Shown here: one piece after another, positions 62,145 through 64,000 of the stretch
Numbering within the stretch: the stretch's first letter is position 1
Layout of the letters: each line of letters opens with the position of its first letter
Assembly (NCBI GenBank): GCA_014706295.1
Contig: JACSVZ010000007.1
Span: forward strand, 62,259,475-62,323,474
DNA: 64,000 nucleotides
Origin: Lycocorax pyrrhopterus obiensis
Lineage: Eukaryota; Chordata; Aves; Passeriformes; Paradisaeidae
Direction of reading: 5' to 3'
Notes under the pieces: model-generated
What the model was told of the DNA's origin: nothing
Databases searched by the model: none
What the model saw: the letters and a program-made list of their open reading frames with translations, nothing else
Program-made: the position numbers and the translations under genes

Positions 62145-62759
62145 TGTTGGAGTCTAAAGTGCAGGAAATATTTTTTTTTTGCTTGTTTTAAAGAGTTTTG
62201 CTCTCTTGGACAACTCTGACGTTTGTTTATGGAGAAAATTACTTAACTTTTGGGAAAAAGCAGAATCTACACTGGTGTGAACTAGGTGATAGAACATTAT
62301 ATAAGATTGTTACAGGGTGAAAATTTAGAAGTGTTGGGTTTGTTAATATAGCAAAATAGATAAGAAGCAAAACTTCTAAGATGGAGGATTGTTGTTGCTT
62401 TCTAGACCTTTTGTCTTTAACAACTCTATATTTTGCGGCAAAAGTGGATTGAGATGATTGGGTGAAAAATGCCGCAGTTCTTTTCATGTGACAGAAGGAT
62501 TTATTGAACATTGGTAAAAAAAGTAAAAATATTTTTCATTTTGAGTTTTTATTGAGTAATTTACTTTTTAAAAAACGGTGTTATCTTGATAACTCGGCTT
62601 TTTTCTCGCATGCTCTAAGGGGGAGTCATGTCCCCGGCTGAGCTCCTTTTGATAAAACTTAATAAACAACTATCTAAAAGCAAGAAGCACAGAAAAGTCC
62701 CATTCGTCTGCAGAGCCCAGGCAAGGGCTCTGGAAATTCTTCCCCCATCCGGGGAGACA
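62145..62759 (+). mobile_element. LTR-like segment, boundaries uncertain
   Basis: Begins TGTTGGAGTCTAAAG and may end at GGGGAGACA (62759), with possible 4-bp flanks taag and taat (one mismatch). Features expected of an LTR: TATA-like 'acattatataagattg' and 'aacttaataaacaac' (AATAAA) late in the element. AT-rich U3-like first part. No internal genes. Confidence 0.45.
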
Positions 62760-64000
62760 TAATTAAAGCGTCATACGGTGCCCCGTGTCACTAAGGAAGC
62801 AAAAAAATCCCACAGATGTGGGGCTTGGGTCTGGAAATGGACACAGATTTACCCATGTGTGGACTGGGTTGGTCAGGGCAGGCATCCTGGTGGCATCCAG
62901 GCTCCTGTGGGACAGGCAGCTGCCCACAGCTCTCTCTCTCCCCTTCGCAGGGACATTCCAGGGGCTGCTCCTGGGGATCAGCTCTCCCCAAATCCAGCCC
63001 AACGCCCCAAAGCTCCTCACTGCATGGCAGGACGGGTGCGAGGTTTCACCTCGATAAACAATAGCTCTGGTGGGAATAAATAAAAAGCACCTGGGCTGAG
63101 CTGATAAAGCCTCCAAACTCCAAGGGATTGGCGGTGATTTCTGCTCTCTGCTGCTGCGTTATCAACGTTATCAAAGAAATAAGTGGCTTTAACAAAATCC
63201 TTCCAGCTGGCAGGCAGCGCTTTGGGTTTGGGGTTTGGCATGGGGCAAACCCCACTGTTCTGCCTGGCAGAGAGGGTGGGAGGTTTTTTCCCAGCTGAAT
63301 TCCCCTCTGCCTCCATCCTGGCTTGGTCCACAGTCCCTTCTGGAGCAAGATTTCCCACTGCCAGCTTTGGGAATGTGAGTTTGCTGTGTTACTGCACGGG
63401 GATGGGGGGAAAGGGTGGGAGATAGAAAGGAGGGGGGCTGCAGGAGGACAATTCCCTGTGCACAAAACACAGCCTGGGTCCTCAGGGGTGCCCTCAGCCC
63501 TGCAGAGGGGTGAGAGCTGATGCTCTGCGCCCATCCTGCATCCCAAACCCACCCCATCCCTCCACTGTGGAAAGGATGGGCTGGGGGTCCTTGGGGAGCT
63601 GCACCTGGGTGTCACCGCCACGGAGGTGACACACCCCAAAGTGTCCCCACCTGGGGTGTCCTCCCTCCTCAGGTTCTGCCTGGGGTTTTCCCAAAGGGAA
63701 AGGGCTGCATCCTTCCTTCCCCCAGGAGGACCCACCAGTTCTGGGTTAACAGGAGTGGGTGTAGTGGCATCCCTGCCTTTTCCAGAGGCGCAGGCGCCGC
63801 TCTGCACAGCCTGGAATTAATTCCAATGGCAATAATGTTGCCCTCAGGATAATCCCCTGTGCAGATGCCTGCCCCAGAGATCCAGGCCGTGGGGAGGATC
63901 AGCTGCTTTGCACATCCCAGCTGCTCTCCAGGCTGTGGCAGGGACAGCAGGAGCATCCAGCCCGAGGCACGCTTCCCTCATGGAGCTGCTCTCGAGGCTG

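Overview
This is bird nuclear DNA, most likely from a songbird or other neoavian. The evidence is about forty fragments of the avian CR1 LINE, several solo retroviral LTRs, split vertebrate genes, and two GC-rich promoter blocks in otherwise ordinary sequence. There are no prokaryotic operons, and nearly all long open frames are shadows of CR1 repeats. I found no undescribed multi-gene system; the interest lies in promoter architecture, retroelement structure and tandem repeats.

Two protein-coding genes are present, head to head. TMX1 (an ER thioredoxin-related transmembrane protein) reads leftward. Its first four coding exons lie at 2646-2474, 2391-2276, 1255-1210 and 676-548; all splice phases agree, and the visible product is 154 residues plus a split codon, with a CPAC active site. 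The membrane helix and tail exons lie beyond position 1. TRIM9 (a neuronal E3 ubiquitin ligase) reads rightward. Its first coding exon is 34410-35225 (272 residues: RING, two B-boxes). From 35226 to the window end is intron 1; no later TRIM9 exon was seen. The order TMX1 (-) / TRIM9 (+) matches the vertebrate arrangement on human chromosome 14.

The intergenic part (about 2.7-34.2 kb) and TRIM9 intron 1 are seeded with CR1 3' fragments in both orientations. Three 3'-end types recur: type A ends with a run like TTCCAACCCAAACCATTC, type B with GGTCTTTTCCAACCT, and type C with GGGTCCCTCCAGCTCAGGAT. Solo LTRs include three copies of one family (8399, 15575, 52850; 6-bp target duplications), a nested pair at 42384-43282 in which each LTR has its own 4-bp target duplication, one at 61206-61845 with a 5-bp duplication, and weaker LTR-like segments at 13842-14334 and 62145-62759. 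Tandem repeats include a perfect (AAGGG)18 tract, a (GGA)12 tract, a 16-bp minisatellite that resembles a CR1 3' end, and a 24-bp minisatellite. The remaining unique DNA contains no recognisable gene; a few AT-rich stretches free of repeats are candidate conserved non-coding elements.
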